DNA from: Rhizobium ruizarguesonis
Lineage (GTDB): Bacteria; Pseudomonadota; Alphaproteobacteria; Rhizobiales; Rhizobiaceae
Reading direction: 5' to 3'
NCBI RefSeq assembly: GCF_012349115.1
Contig: NZ_PQIG01000072.1
Span: 1 to 64,000 of the forward strand
DNA: 64,000 nucleotides
Made by a program: the position numbers and the translations under genes. Of this stretch, positions 1-9,200 are shown in pieces (position 1 is the first letter of the stretch; each line of letters starts with the position of its first letter). The notes under the pieces were generated by a model that worked only from the letters and a program-made list of their open reading frames with translations, was not told the origin of the DNA and ran no database searches.

Positions 1-576
1 ATCCTCAAGGCCTATGACGGCCGCTTCAAGGACATCTTCGAGGAAGTCTACGAGACCGAATTCAAGGACCAGTTCAAGGACGCCGGCATCACCTACGAAC
101 ACCGCCTGATCGACGACATGGTCGCCTCTGCGCTCAAGTGGTCGGGCGGCTATGTCTGGGCATGCAAGAATTATGACGGCGATGTCCAGTCCGATACGGT
201 CGCCCAGGGTTTTGGCTCGCTCGGCCTGATGACCTCGGTACTGCTCACGCCCGACGGCAAGACGGTGGAAGCCGAAGCTGCCCACGGCACGGTCACCCGC
301 CACTACCGCCAGCACCAGAAGGGCCAGGAAACCTCGACGAACTCGATCGCCTCGATCTTCGCCTGGACCCGCGGCCTGGCGCACCGCGCCAAGCTCGACG
401 ACAATGCCGAGCTCGCCCGCTTCGCCGCGACGCTCGAAAAGGTCTGCGTCGATACCGTCGAATCCGGTTTCATGACCAAGGACCTGGCGCGGCTGATCGG
501 CCCCGACCAACCATGGCTCTCGACCACTGCCTTCCTCGACAAGATCGACCAGAACCTGCAGAAGGCCATGGCGTAA
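1..576 (+). CDS. icd: NADP-dependent isocitrate dehydrogenase, C-terminal part
   Basis: The frame is open from base 1, so the gene starts outside the window; 191 C-terminal residues are present. Isocitrate dehydrogenase oxidatively decarboxylates isocitrate to 2-oxoglutarate in the TCA cycle. The sequence has the conserved C-terminal blocks of the eukaryote-like/alphaproteobacterial NADP enzyme: [20 protein letters not shown], then [17 protein letters not shown] and [13 protein letters not shown], ending in a helical tail. It is a core chromosomal-type gene in rhizobia, and its junction with IS debris and accessory cargo immediately downstream suggests the accessory DNA was inserted next to it or the contig joins a rearranged region. 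Identification is secure from the motifs. Confidence 0.95.
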   Translation: MLKAYDGRFKDIFEEVYETEFKDQFKDAGITYEHRLIDDMVASALKWSGGYVWACKNYDGDVQSDTVAQGFGSLGLMTSVLLTPDGKTVEAEAAHGTVTRHYRQHQKGQETSTNSIASIFAWTRGLAHRAKLDDNAELARFAATLEKVCVDTVESGFMTKDLARLIGPDQPWLSTTAFLDKIDQNLQKAMA

Positions 577-603
577 GCCGGCCTTTCCAAGATAACTTCG
601 AAG

Positions 604-622
604 CGGCGGGGTTTCCCCGCCG
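604..622 (+). terminator. candidate icd terminator hairpin
   Basis: An 8-bp perfect GC stem (CGGCGGGG / CCCCGCCG) with a TTT loop begins 27 bases after the icd stop. There is no real T-tract, so it may be a weak or Rho-assisted terminator. Confidence 0.5.
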
Positions 623-661
623 TCAGATTGCTGACAAACCCCTGGCCTTGGCTGCGGGTTT

Positions 662-1465
662 ATGATTCAGTCGGACATGTTGAAGAAACCCGCGCCGCAG
701 CAGAGGGCTCTCGAGATGGTGACGCTCGACAGCTTGGTTCCGAAGGATCACCTGCTTCGCAAGATCGACGCTGTTATCGACTTTTCGTTCATTCGTGATC
801 GTGTTGCGGGACTTTACTGCCCCGACAACGGCCGCCCTCCGCTCGACCCGACCTTGATGTTCAAGGCGCTGTTCCTCGATCTCTATGGCATCCGCTCGGA
901 GCGGCAGCTGGTGCGCGAGATTGAGGTCAATGTCGCCTATCGCTGGTTTCTGCAGTTGAAGCTGACGGATGGAGTGCTCGACGTCTCGACGCTCAGCCCA
1001 GAACCGCCGCAGTTACAAGGATACATCGGTTGCCCAGGACATCTTCGATCACATCGTCGAACAGGCGATCGGCCACGGGCTGGTCGACGGCACCCCATCT
1101 GAAGGCCAATGCCAACAAGGGCAAATACGATCTTGCGATGGTCGAGAAGCCGCGCGCCGACTACTGGGCCGATCTGGATGCGGCGATCGAGGCCGAACGC
1201 AAGCTGCACGGCCAGAAGCCCTTGAAGGACAAGGAACGCCGGCCGGAGGTGAAGAAGACCAAGGTCTCCCGCAGCGATCCAGACAGCGACTATATGGTGC
1301 GCGACGGCAAGCCGAAGGGCTTCTTCTCTCTCGATCATCGCACGGTGCACGGCAAGCTCGCCATCATCACCGATGCTCATGTTACGCCGGCCAATGTCCA
1401 CGACTCGATCGTCTATCTCTCAAGGCTCGACCGGCAGCAGACCCGTTTCGGCTTCCGCCCCGGAA
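662..1465 (+). pseudogene. decayed IS1182-type transposase
   Basis: The N-terminal domain of an IS1182/IS5-like transposase reads from 662 (PLDPTLMFKALFLDLYGIRS, then VAYRWFLQLKL) to about 1000. The protein then continues in a second frame (VAQDIFDHIVEQAIGHGLVDGT, near 1030-1095) and a third (KANANKGKYDLAMVEKPRADYW to KLAIITDAHVTPANVHDSIV, near 1105-1430). The jump at about 1095 coincides with loss of the short stretch between VDGT and HLKAN, which in intact relatives carries a catalytic aspartate. Homology stops near 1465. The element is therefore frameshifted, internally deleted and 3' truncated, and cannot make active transposase. No clear terminal repeats were found. Confidence 0.8.
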
Positions 1466-1537
1466 CTGTTCAAGCGTCAACGCTGCTACCTTTGTCACGA
1501 CATAGTGGAGAAATGTCGAGGGTAAGCGCATTCGCCA

Positions 1538-2461
1538 TCACGTGCTTTTCCTCTCGCGCGCCTCGGCGACCATCTCCTCGAGCCTAACAGCAACACTGTG
1601 AGCGCGGCGATAGTAGGCGGATTCTGGAATCCCATACCGGTCCATCGGCGTCTCGAAGTTGAGCGGAGTCTGATAAGGAGTTGCGGCGATCGCCGAGGCG
1701 ATCGTGTGCCAATCTAATCGTCCGTCAAATGGCAAGAGATGGTTATCCATTGCTCCGAAATTGTCGTGAATGTGAGTAGCGATGAGGCGATCCGCGAAAC
1801 GCTCAAGCACGCTGAGCTTGCCTGGCTCGATCAGTTCCCAGTGGCCACAATCGAAGCAGACGCCGATGAACTCCTTGCCGTATCGAGCGAACAATCGATC
1901 ATAGAGGTTGAGGAAATTCTGGGCGTTGGCGCAAAGGAGAGTTTCCGCGGCAATCTGGACGCCCTTTTCGACGCAGTAAGGCCTGATCTCGTCGAGAGAC
2001 TGGTAAAGGGGGTCGAAGAACGCTCGTTCGGCGGCTTCGCTGCCGAAGACGTTGTCGTTGATATCTATGTGCAGAACAATATTTGGGGACTGGAACGCGG
2101 CCGCCAAGTCGACACGGTTACGCAACAGCTCGACTCCGCTGCGGCGCTGCCATTCATGCGGCGACAGGAAGTCCTTGCGCGTCTCCATCGCGAAAGGGCC
2201 CGGGTTTTTGTGGCCGATCTCGGTGATAGGATTGCGGCCATTGCTGCCATGAACCGAGTGCACTTTCAGCCCAGCATCGGCCACGATCCTGCTTGTAAAC
2301 TCAATCTCGGCGTTGGCTAGCCAGTACGAACTGCCGGAGTCGGGATTCCAGTTGATGTGTGTGAAGCCAGCTTCCTTGATGAGGGTCAGCGAGTTGCGAA
2401 TGCCTTCGTCGTACCAACGCTCCTGGTGCGGCCAATGCCAGACGGTGATGCAGGTATCCAA
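1538..2461 (-). CDS. sugar phosphate isomerase/epimerase-like TIM-barrel protein
   Basis: A 307-residue protein of the xylose isomerase-like/AP endonuclease 2 TIM-barrel superfamily. Typical strand-end residues are visible: the histidine in VLHIDIND, the glutamate in IAAETLL, FDCGHWE and the paired THIHDNFG, which form the metal-binding site in this fold. Such proteins isomerise or epimerise keto sugars or their phosphates, but the substrate cannot be read from the sequence. The start is a TTG with GGAG nine bases upstream. It is the last gene of the minus-strand operon, 17 bases after the permease stop, so it probably processes the solute imported by the transporter. The C-terminal end abuts the IS debris at about 1.5 kb, but its length is normal for the family. 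Confidence 0.75.
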   Translation of the reverse strand: MDTCITVWHWPHQERWYDEGIRNSLTLIKEAGFTHINWNPDSGSSYWLANAEIEFTSRIVADAGLKVHSVHGSNGRNPITEIGHKNPGPFAMETRKDFLSPHEWQRRSGVELLRNRVDLAAAFQSPNIVLHIDINDNVFGSEAAERAFFDPLYQSLDEIRPYCVEKGVQIAAETLLCANAQNFLNLYDRLFARYGKEFIGVCFDCGHWELIEPGKLSVLERFADRLIATHIHDNFGAMDNHLLPFDGRLDWHTIASAIAATPYQTPLNFETPMDRYGIPESAYYRRAHSVAVRLEEMVAEARERKST

Positions 2462-2478
2462 TGGATCAGTCTCCGGTT

Positions 2479-4188
2479 CTACAATGTTGTGGTTTCTGGA
2501 CCTTTGCCAAGGCCGATGCGCTCGGCCAACAGAATGATCGCCATTGAAAACACCATGATCAGAGTGACGTAGACGAGGTTGAGCGCGGCCTGCTCAGGAT
2601 CGACAGACAGCGAGCTGTCTACGATTGCAATCGGCAACGGTTTGTTGTTGACGTTGTATAGAAACGCCGACAAGGGATATTCCGATAGGAGATCGTTGAA
2701 GGCCATCCCGGCGACGAGGATTACTGTCGGCGCCACTATCGGCAGAATGATGCGGCGATAGCGATAAAGACCGGTGGCGCCCATCGAGCGGGCCGCCTCG
2801 TTATAGGCCGGATCGATTCCTACGAAGGCCGCCCGCAGGAACCTCACCATGAGCGGCAAGGCGACGATGGCGTAGCCAATCGGCAGGAGCCAGTAGCCGC
2901 CAAGGAGGACTGCGTTTCCAACGAGCGGGTTTGGCGTGTCGAAGGTGACGATCAGCCCGACTGCGAGCAGAATACTAGGAACTACCCATGGCAGGAAGAA
3001 AGTGATGTCCAGAAGGCGCGTCAGCCAACTGCGCCGGCCAAGAATAACCGGGACGGCAAACAGTGTAACGACGAGCGCCGCCGATACCGCGACAAGGCTC
3101 ATCACTATGGAGTTGAAGAACGGAAGAAAGGCGGTGCCTTCGGTAAAGACGCGGGCATAGTTCTTCAGTGTCAGGCTGGATGGGATCACTTCGATGCCGA
3201 TGCTCGCGGCCGGGGCGAAGGAGAAGAGTACGACAAGAGCGATCGGCACCGCATAAATAGCCACGAGAAGATAGGCAAAAAAATGTAGCACTGCATTGCC
3301 GATCGGGCTGCAAATTTTGCGTAGCTGGATGGGCGCAGTCGCTTTCGCGCCGCCGACATAGGAGCCGCGCGCTTCGTAATATTGAGACAGCAGGATAAGC
3401 GCCATGAGACACAGTCCCATCATAAGCGCCAGTAAGGCGGCCATGTCGGGACGGCGCAGGCTGTTCAGAGTCAGCACCATCTGGCTCAGCATGTGCAAAT
3501 CGCGACCGCCCAGCACCTGAGGGGCGGCGAAAGAGCTGATCGCGGTGTAAAGGGTGAGAAGGGTGACAGCGAGGAGCGTCGGCATGATTGCGGGCAGTAC
3601 CACACGCCACAGGATCGTATATTCCGAGGCACCCATACTGCGCGCGGCTTCGATGGTTGCGTAGTCGACGCGGCGCATCGCAGCACGCAGAAAAAGATAG
3701 TAAAAGTTGGTCATCAGAAAGGTATGCGTGAAGAGCACGCCAAACCAGCCGATGAACCAGTCTTGCGGGAGGCTGGAAACGATCGCCTTCACCAGATGTG
3801 TCACCGCACCGCCGGGACCATAGGTGAAGTTATAGCCCGCCGCCGCAACGACACCGCCGAAGACCAGCGGCGTTGCATAGGCGATTTTCAAGAGTGCGCG
3901 ACCGCGTACGTGAAAATATTCAAGGACGACTACCTGGAAAATCCCGACAATGGTCACCGTGACCATGGTCGCTGACGTCATCCAAACCGTGTTCCAAAGG
4001 GCAGCGCGCACTCTTCGTGATCTTGAAAGTTCGCTTAGGGTCTGACCGACCACCAGGCTGCCGTCCCTGAAAAATGCCGCATGAAGTGACGCGACGAGCG
4101 GCAGGATCAGGAAGGCGACGACGATCCAGATCAGGGCCGCCAACCCGATCCAATAGACTACGCGCTCGACGGCAGCCGCGCGGTTCAT
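2479..4188 (-). CDS. fused double-domain ABC permease (iron/polyamine type)
   Basis: This 569-residue protein contains two complete inner-membrane permease domains in one chain. Each half has about six hydrophobic segments and its own EAA loop: EAARSMGASEYTILWRVVLP in the first half and EAARSMGATGLYRYRRIILP in the second. Fused permeases of this layout are typical of FbpB/AfuB-like Fe3+ importers and of 2-aminoethylphosphonate, polyamine or thiamine-type systems. It would form the channel with the ATPase encoded just upstream, whose stop overlaps this start by four bases, showing translational coupling. The substrate is unknown; the terminal isomerase-like gene and the ROK regulator favour a carbohydrate or organic ligand over iron. 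Confidence 0.85.
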   Translation of the reverse strand: MNRAAAVERVVYWIGLAALIWIVVAFLILPLVASLHAAFFRDGSLVVGQTLSELSRSRRVRAALWNTVWMTSATMVTVTIVGIFQVVVLEYFHVRGRALLKIAYATPLVFGGVVAAAGYNFTYGPGGAVTHLVKAIVSSLPQDWFIGWFGVLFTHTFLMTNFYYLFLRAAMRRVDYATIEAARSMGASEYTILWRVVLPAIMPTLLAVTLLTLYTAISSFAAPQVLGGRDLHMLSQMVLTLNSLRRPDMAALLALMMGLCLMALILLSQYYEARGSYVGGAKATAPIQLRKICSPIGNAVLHFFAYLLVAIYAVPIALVVLFSFAPAASIGIEVIPSSLTLKNYARVFTEGTAFLPFFNSIVMSLVAVSAALVVTLFAVPVILGRRSWLTRLLDITFFLPWVVPSILLAVGLIVTFDTPNPLVGNAVLLGGYWLLPIGYAIVALPLMVRFLRAAFVGIDPAYNEAARSMGATGLYRYRRIILPIVAPTVILVAGMAFNDLLSEYPLSAFLYNVNNKPLPIAIVDSSLSVDPEQAALNLVYVTLIMVFSMAIILLAERIGLGKGPETTTL

Positions 4189-5189
4189 CTGTCCGCTTCC
4201 TCGAAGATATGCGCCGAGCCCGGCCGGATCGTCCAGGACACGGTCTCACCGACTTCGGGTAACTCGTGCCCCATCCTGGCGGCCGAAATGAAATATCCGC
4301 CGGCATCGAGGTCGATGCGGCTGTGGGCGCCAAGGAATTCCACATGACGGACGGTCGCCGGCAACCCGGCTGGTATCACTTTCCCAACGAGTACATCTTC
4401 GTGGCGAACAAAAATCCGCCCCCGAACGTCGCTGCCCAGGATTTGCCCGGCAAGCGGCGTGGGCAGTTCGTTGGCGGTGCCGATAAACTCGCAGATGAAC
4501 GGCGTCGCAGGCTTCCGGTAAAGAGTACGTCCGTCACCGATCTGTTCAACGCCACCGTTCGCCAGCACGACGATCGTGTCGGACATCGTGAGTGCATCTT
4601 CCTGATCATGCGTGACAAAGACTGCCGTGAAGCCAAATTCCTGCTGGAGCCTCTTGATCTCGCGGCGCATCGTCACTCGCACCTTGGCGTCGAGATTGGA
4701 CAATGGTTCGTCGAACAAAAGCACCTTGGAGCCCGCGACGAGCGCGCGCGCAATCGCGACCCGCTGTTGTTGCCCGCCTGACATGGTCGCTGGCTTCTTG
4801 TGCAGCTGCTCCGTAATCCCGGATGTTTCGGCGATCTGGGCGACGCGCTTGTCAATCTCGCTCTGCGAATTCTTCGCCACACGCAAAGCAAAGGCGATGT
4901 TTTCGAACGCCGTCATCGTTGGAAACAGTGCATAGTTCTGGAATACCATGCCGATATTGCGGCGTTCCGGAGGCTCGTTGGTGATATCTTTTCCTTCAAG
5001 AATAATCCGCCCACTCATGGCCGAATGAAAGCCGGCGAGGGTCCTTAGAACGCTGGATTTGCCACTGCCGGAAGCCCCGAGCAGAGCAACGAACTCGCCT
5101 TCGTGAATCTCAAGCGAGAGGTCGCGGATGACTACCTTATCGCCATAGCCAATATGCAGTTTATCGATGATGAGGATCGGGGCCGGCAT
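4185..5189 (-). CDS. ABC transporter ATPase (PotA/FbpC type)
   Basis: A 334-residue ATPase of a binding-protein-dependent importer. It has Walker A (GASGSGKSS), Q-loop (MVFQNYALFPTMTA), signature (MSGGQQQRVAIARAL), Walker B (VLLFDEPLSNLDAK) and the switch histidine (VFVTHDQEDALTMSD), followed by a C-terminal TOBE-like regulatory domain. The start at 5189 is chosen because AGGAG lies seven bases before this ATG; an upstream in-frame reading to 5222 has no such site. It energises the fused permease encoded next in the operon. Confidence 0.88.
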   Translation of the reverse strand: MPAPILIIDKLHIGYGDKVVIRDLSLEIHEGEFVALLGASGSGKSSVLRTLAGFHSAMSGRIILEGKDITNEPPERRNIGMVFQNYALFPTMTAFENIAFALRVAKNSQSEIDKRVAQIAETSGITEQLHKKPATMSGGQQQRVAIARALVAGSKVLLFDEPLSNLDAKVRVTMRREIKRLQQEFGFTAVFVTHDQEDALTMSDTIVVLANGGVEQIGDGRTLYRKPATPFICEFIGTANELPTPLAGQILGSDVRGRIFVRHEDVLVGKVIPAGLPATVRHVEFLGAHSRIDLDAGGYFISAARMGHELPEVGETVSWTIRPGSAHIFEEADR

Positions 5190-5239
5190 GATCATACTCC
5201 TGTGAAGCCTGGCGATCTGCATCGCCCGGTCCTACATGC

Positions 5240-6244
5240 TCACCGGATTTCAAGCTCGATCTTTTGCAACCAGCCGTCCAGTTTGGGCGCGACGGCATCC
5301 CAGTCGATAGGCTGAGCGTTGACTAGTTCCGCATTCGCCTGCACCTCTGGCGGTGATTTAGCCAGCGCCGCCGGCAGCACCGGAACCTGACCGAACTTTT
5401 TGGCGTAGCCGGCCATGACATCGGCAGAGCCGAACCAGTCGACGAATGCCTTTGCCTGCTCCAGCTGATCGGTTCTCGCCATGATCGCCACGCCTTCGGA
5501 GATGACGGGCGTGCCACCTTCCGGGTCAATGACCTTGACTTGCATGCCGAGTTCCCTGGCGTCCTTGATGACGCCGCCGAACCAGTTCAGATTGATGACC
5601 GCACCGCCCGATTTGAAGGCTTCCTTGCGCGCATCGGCGTCATCGACAACGATCGCGTTCGCATAGAATGCGCCAAGAAAATTCCATCCAGCCTGGGTGA
5701 CTTCGCCCTTGTCGTCGAGGAACCGCGCCAGGATGCCGGCCAGATAGACCCTTGTCGTCTGCCAGGCAGTGTTGCCGATGACGTATTTGCCCTTGTATTC
5801 GCCCTTTATCAGGTCTAGCCAGCTTTTTGGGGCCTCCGCAGCGGCTAGCTTTTCGGGATCATAGGCGATGACGATCGGTGTGCTCCAGAATTTGTAGACA
5901 ATACCTTCTTTGTCCTTGTATTGCGCAGGGAGGTCCGCCGCCCAGGCTGGTGTGTATGGCTGGAACAGGCCGTTCTTTTTGAGCAGAGCCATAGACGTGT
6001 CGACCATACCGAGTACGACATCGGCCTGGGGGTTGTTCTTCTCGGCGACCAGCCGATCAAAAAGTTCTCCTCCGGGTGCGCGCAGAAACTGCACATCGTG
6101 ACCGGCGGCTTTTGCCTGGTCGATTATCCACTGAACGTTCTCTTCTCCCTGAGGTGAATAAACGACGAGACTCTTTGCCAAGGCCGGAGAGGCGATCGCG
6201 ACCAGCACGGCCGCGAAGGTCAACAAACGTGTGATCTGGTGCAT
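5240..6244 (-). CDS. periplasmic solute-binding protein of ABC importer
   Basis: A 334-residue extracellular solute-binding protein (family 1/Fe3+-type fold). It has a Sec signal peptide (a basic start, LLTFAAVLVAIASPALA, cleavage after ALA) and then the first strand SLVVYSPQGEENVQWIIDQA, characteristic of AfuA/FbpA and aminoethylphosphonate-binding relatives. The start at 6244 has GGGAG six bases upstream. It is the first gene of the operon with the ATPase, fused permease and isomerase-like protein, and is divergent from the ROK regulator at 6381. The ligand cannot be assigned; no tyrosine pair diagnostic of Fe3+ ligation is obvious. Confidence 0.85.
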   Translation of the reverse strand: MHQITRLLTFAAVLVAIASPALAKSLVVYSPQGEENVQWIIDQAKAAGHDVQFLRAPGGELFDRLVAEKNNPQADVVLGMVDTSMALLKKNGLFQPYTPAWAADLPAQYKDKEGIVYKFWSTPIVIAYDPEKLAAAEAPKSWLDLIKGEYKGKYVIGNTAWQTTRVYLAGILARFLDDKGEVTQAGWNFLGAFYANAIVVDDADARKEAFKSGGAVINLNWFGGVIKDARELGMQVKVIDPEGGTPVISEGVAIMARTDQLEQAKAFVDWFGSADVMAGYAKKFGQVPVLPAALAKSPPEVQANAELVNAQPIDWDAVAPKLDGWLQKIELEIR

Positions 6245-6312
6245 GGTGTTCTCCCATTTCAATTTCGGCGGTCATTCCGGTTTGGCTTCTTAAAGGAGCT
6301 TCATGACAGATT

Positions 6313-6329
6313 AATTACATTGCGTAATT
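6313..6329. promoter_or_regulatory. candidate ROK operator between divergent genes
   Basis: A 6-bp perfect inverted repeat, AATTAC-attgc-GTAATT, lies in an AT-rich stretch between the binding-protein gene (start 6244) and the ROK regulator (start 6381). A second ATTGC/GCAAT pair overlaps it downstream. Position and symmetry suggest an operator, but this is inference. Confidence 0.4.
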
Positions 6330-6380
6330 TAATATATATTGCAATAGCTCTTTGGCGGCTACTGGCGATTTGAGGCACTC

Positions 6381-7538
6381 TTGGACCTTTCACGGAACGA
6401 ACGACGACTGGTCGAACTGATTTTCGTAGGCAAGAAGATTGCGCGCGTCGACCTGGCCGAACGGTCCGGCATGACGGGTGCTTCTATCACTCGGCTGATA
6501 GGCCGCCTGTTGGACATCGGACTTTTGGTCGAGGTGGCCGAGCGGACTGGCGCCCAAGGCCAGCCCCGGCGCTTGCTGAGCTTGCGGGCTGATCGGTATC
6601 TTTCTGCCGGGATAACATTCTCGGTGTCCCGAATGGAGGTAGCAATCGTTGATCTAGCGGGTAGGATTCTTACCTCCCGCTCAGCCGACATCGAAACCAG
6701 CACAGCTTTGTCTGTGGCGGAGGCGGCGCAGGCGGCTATCGCAACGATGCTGGCCGACCTTGGCACGCCTAAGGATCGTCTTCTCGGGGTCGGGTGTTCG
6801 GTACCCGGCAATTTCGGCACGATGTCGAACATCCTCAGGGCCCACAGCTTCTTCCCGGCTTTCGATGATGGTGAGGCGGACCAAGCTTTTAAAGCGACTT
6901 TCGAAGCGCCCTATTACATCGAGAATGATGGAACAGCTGCAGCGCTCGGAGAGTATGTGTTCGGCGGACGCATCCCGCAGCCTGATCCGATGTTCTTCAT
7001 TCACATCGGACACGGCGTCGGGGGAGGGGCGGTTATCGACGGACGGCCGTACCGCGGTGTCAATGGAAACGCCTGCCTGCCCGGAGTTCTCTACCCGTAC
7101 GACCAGCCGCGCCCATCCGGCCAAGACCTCTTTGCCACCCTCAACGGCGCCGGCTTCGCCATCCACGACTTCATCGATCTCGAGCGGTTGCCAGATAGCG
7201 CCGAAGCGGCGTTAGAAATCTGGGTTGAACGCGCCGGAAAGCAGCTCAGCGAGACGGTACGTGTAGCAACGGCGATGTTCGACCCCGCGCTGATTGTCCT
7301 TGGGGGACGGCTGCCAGAACTCGTGACAGACAGGCTAGTACGCGCAATTTCCAGTCAGCCAATCCTTGGCCCGTCGCGCGGCTTGGAGGCTGCCGCAGTC
7401 GAGGCCTCTCGACTTGGCCCTCGCGCCGGCGCGATCGGGGCGGCCTGCATTCCGTTCTTTGCCTCTCTCTTTTCCGCCGCCGTCGCAGACGATGGCAGTC
7501 CTTACCTTAACGGTCGCAAGCCCAAATCCCGACCTTAG
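6381..7538 (+). CDS. ROK-family transcriptional regulator
   Basis: A 385-residue ROK (repressor, ORF, kinase) protein. An N-terminal winged helix-turn-helix (residues about 8-60, KIARVDLAERSGMTGASITRL) is followed by an ASKHA-type sugar-binding domain with the DGTAAALGE and GHGVGGGAVIDG motifs. The CxCGxxGC zinc motif found in many ROK proteins, and in the two other ROK regulators in this window, is missing, so it is a divergent member. The start is a TTG with GAGG five bases upstream. It is divergent from the 6.2-1.5 kb transport operon, which it probably represses until a sugar ligand binds. Confidence 0.85.
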   Translation: MDLSRNERRLVELIFVGKKIARVDLAERSGMTGASITRLIGRLLDIGLLVEVAERTGAQGQPRRLLSLRADRYLSAGITFSVSRMEVAIVDLAGRILTSRSADIETSTALSVAEAAQAAIATMLADLGTPKDRLLGVGCSVPGNFGTMSNILRAHSFFPAFDDGEADQAFKATFEAPYYIENDGTAAALGEYVFGGRIPQPDPMFFIHIGHGVGGGAVIDGRPYRGVNGNACLPGVLYPYDQPRPSGQDLFATLNGAGFAIHDFIDLERLPDSAEAALEIWVERAGKQLSETVRVATAMFDPALIVLGGRLPELVTDRLVRAISSQPILGPSRGLEAAAVEASRLGPRAGAIGAACIPFFASLFSAAVADDGSPYLNGRKPKSRP

Positions 7539-7654
7539 AAAATTTGATTGCGCGCCTGAGTCTCTTTAAGAGGTCAAACGGGGCAGGCCCAGGCGCGAAC
7601 CGCACCTTGCAGGTCCGCAAGCCCTTCCTTGCAGATCGGTGCCGCTACAAAGCC

Positions 7655-8914
7655 TCAAATGACCAGCTTGAGGTGACTGGATAAAACTAGACCCGCAGCG
7701 CCGCGCAGAGCCGTATGGCCTTCGCCGATACCATTCACCGTGATCGATATCTCCTGACCAGGTCTCTTCACCACCAGTTGCTCGACATGCTGCCTGATCA
7801 GCTCTGCTGCCTTCATTCCGCCTCCGGCGACGTCTCCATGAAGGACGTAGGAGTTGAGGGAGAGTGTTTGCTGCAGATTGACGATGCCGAAAGCTACGTT
7901 CCGCGTATAACGGTCGAGAAGCTCCTCTGCCGCCTTCGAGCCTTCGTCTGCTTCCTTGACAAGCCTGGCACAGGTGACGCTCTTGGGATGCGGAAAGCTC
8001 AATCGGGCGGCTTCCTTTCGTAACCAAGGAAGGGCAGCGACGGTCTCCCAGCAGCCGTGCTTTCCGCAATTGCAAAGGGCACCATCGATCTGCACCACGC
8101 TGTGACCGAGCTCACCGCCGGATCCGGCGAGTCCACGATAGACCTTGCCGTCGATGAAGAAGGCGCCGCCGAGAACCTCGCCAGTATAGACTGCTGCGAA
8201 ATTTTGTTGGCCGCGACCGGGTCCGAACCATCTGTCCCCAACAAGCAAGGCACGGGGGTGGTGATCGATGACAACCGGAAGAGAGAAGCGTTCTTGTAGT
8301 ATTGCTACGAGGGGAAGTCCCGTTAGAACGGGAGCAAGGTTGACGGTAAGAATGGTTCCATTGTCACTGTCGATCATTCCAGCAGAGGCCACGCCAATGC
8401 CGAAAGGCGCCTGCTGGGCCTGAGACAGTGTGGCGGTAAGCGTCTCCGTCATGACCGCGATGAATGCTTCTGTGTCGCCATGCGTATCAAACTCAGCTTT
8501 CGTAACGGCCTTGATCTCACCGGTTAGCGCCACGAGGCATGTTTGTATCGTACCGGGCAGAAGGAGGACTGCGCCAAGCATCGGTGCATCGGGGTTAAAA
8601 TAAAGCGGACGAGCCGGCTTGCCGCCTTTGACGTCGGAAGGTGACGCATCTCCCTCAACAAGAAGCTGGTCTTCGATCATCGGCTGCACAATACCGGTTA
8701 TCGTGGTCCGGTTGACACCTGCAAGTCGAGCGAGATCTGCCCGGCTTTTGGGTCCGTTATCATATAAGGCCTGAAGGACGCGACCGCGGTTTATCGCGCC
8801 AAGTGCCGATTGGGAGACAAGTGTCACGTTGCCGCCGTTCTCGCCGGCGGCGACTTCTCTGCTGGCAGGGGTCCGCTGGCCCAACGAATAGGACGGCTGG
8901 CTCTCAAACTTCAA
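7655..8914 (-). CDS. ROK-family (NagC/XylR-like) transcriptional regulator
   Basis: A 419-residue ROK repressor. A winged HTH is seen near residues 40-95 (GRVLQALYDNGPKSRADLAR, then VNRTTITGIVQPMIE). The ligand domain has the zinc site CNCGKHGCWE, and GGELGH precedes it. The start is a TTG preceded by a GGAG-containing site. It is divergent from the sugar transporter operon starting at 9201 and sits next to the GTTTGT-type palindrome at 9068, so it is most simply the local sugar-responsive repressor. It is clearly paralogous to the ROK regulator at 36961-38235, with the same HTH and zinc-site wording. Confidence 0.88.
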   Translation of the reverse strand: MKFESQPSYSLGQRTPASREVAAGENGGNVTLVSQSALGAINRGRVLQALYDNGPKSRADLARLAGVNRTTITGIVQPMIEDQLLVEGDASPSDVKGGKPARPLYFNPDAPMLGAVLLLPGTIQTCLVALTGEIKAVTKAEFDTHGDTEAFIAVMTETLTATLSQAQQAPFGIGVASAGMIDSDNGTILTVNLAPVLTGLPLVAILQERFSLPVVIDHHPRALLVGDRWFGPGRGQQNFAAVYTGEVLGGAFFIDGKVYRGLAGSGGELGHSVVQIDGALCNCGKHGCWETVAALPWLRKEAARLSFPHPKSVTCARLVKEADEGSKAAEELLDRYTRNVAFGIVNLQQTLSLNSYVLHGDVAGGGMKAAELIRQHVEQLVVKRPGQEISITVNGIGEGHTALRGAAGLVLSSHLKLVI

Positions 8915-9067
8915 TTCTCTTCTCCAATCTACCGGACCCTTTTAGCCCGTACATTATCGAACGGCCATACAGCATAAGGCCCTTTCCGGTGATGCAAGCA
9001 GGACGTCTATGACAACCGCGGTACTGCGCGGAAATTTTCGCCGCGACAACTTCTTGACACTAACATA

Positions 9068-9088
9068 AGTTTGTGCGAGGTACAAACT
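9068..9088. promoter_or_regulatory. ROK-type operator palindrome
   Basis: AGTTTGT-N7-ACAAACT is a perfect 7-bp inverted repeat. It resembles XylR/ROK operators, which are built from GTTTGT/ACAAAC half sites. It begins ten bases after a TTGACA hexamer (9053-9058), so it would overlap the core promoter of the 9201 operon, a good place for a repressor. Confidence 0.5.
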
Positions 9089-9200
9089 AACTGCTTACAA
9101 AAAGCACATTAGGGGTAACAATCTCAGTATCGACAAGCGGAAGCCCAAGGCTGCGCTGAAGGGCCGGGGTTGGGATACGAAGCAACTGAGGAGGCTGTTT

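Noticed and set aside
1739..2320. 193-codon plus-strand frame inside the isomerase-like gene
   Set aside because: Antisense shadow; the minus-strand frame carries the metal-site motifs.
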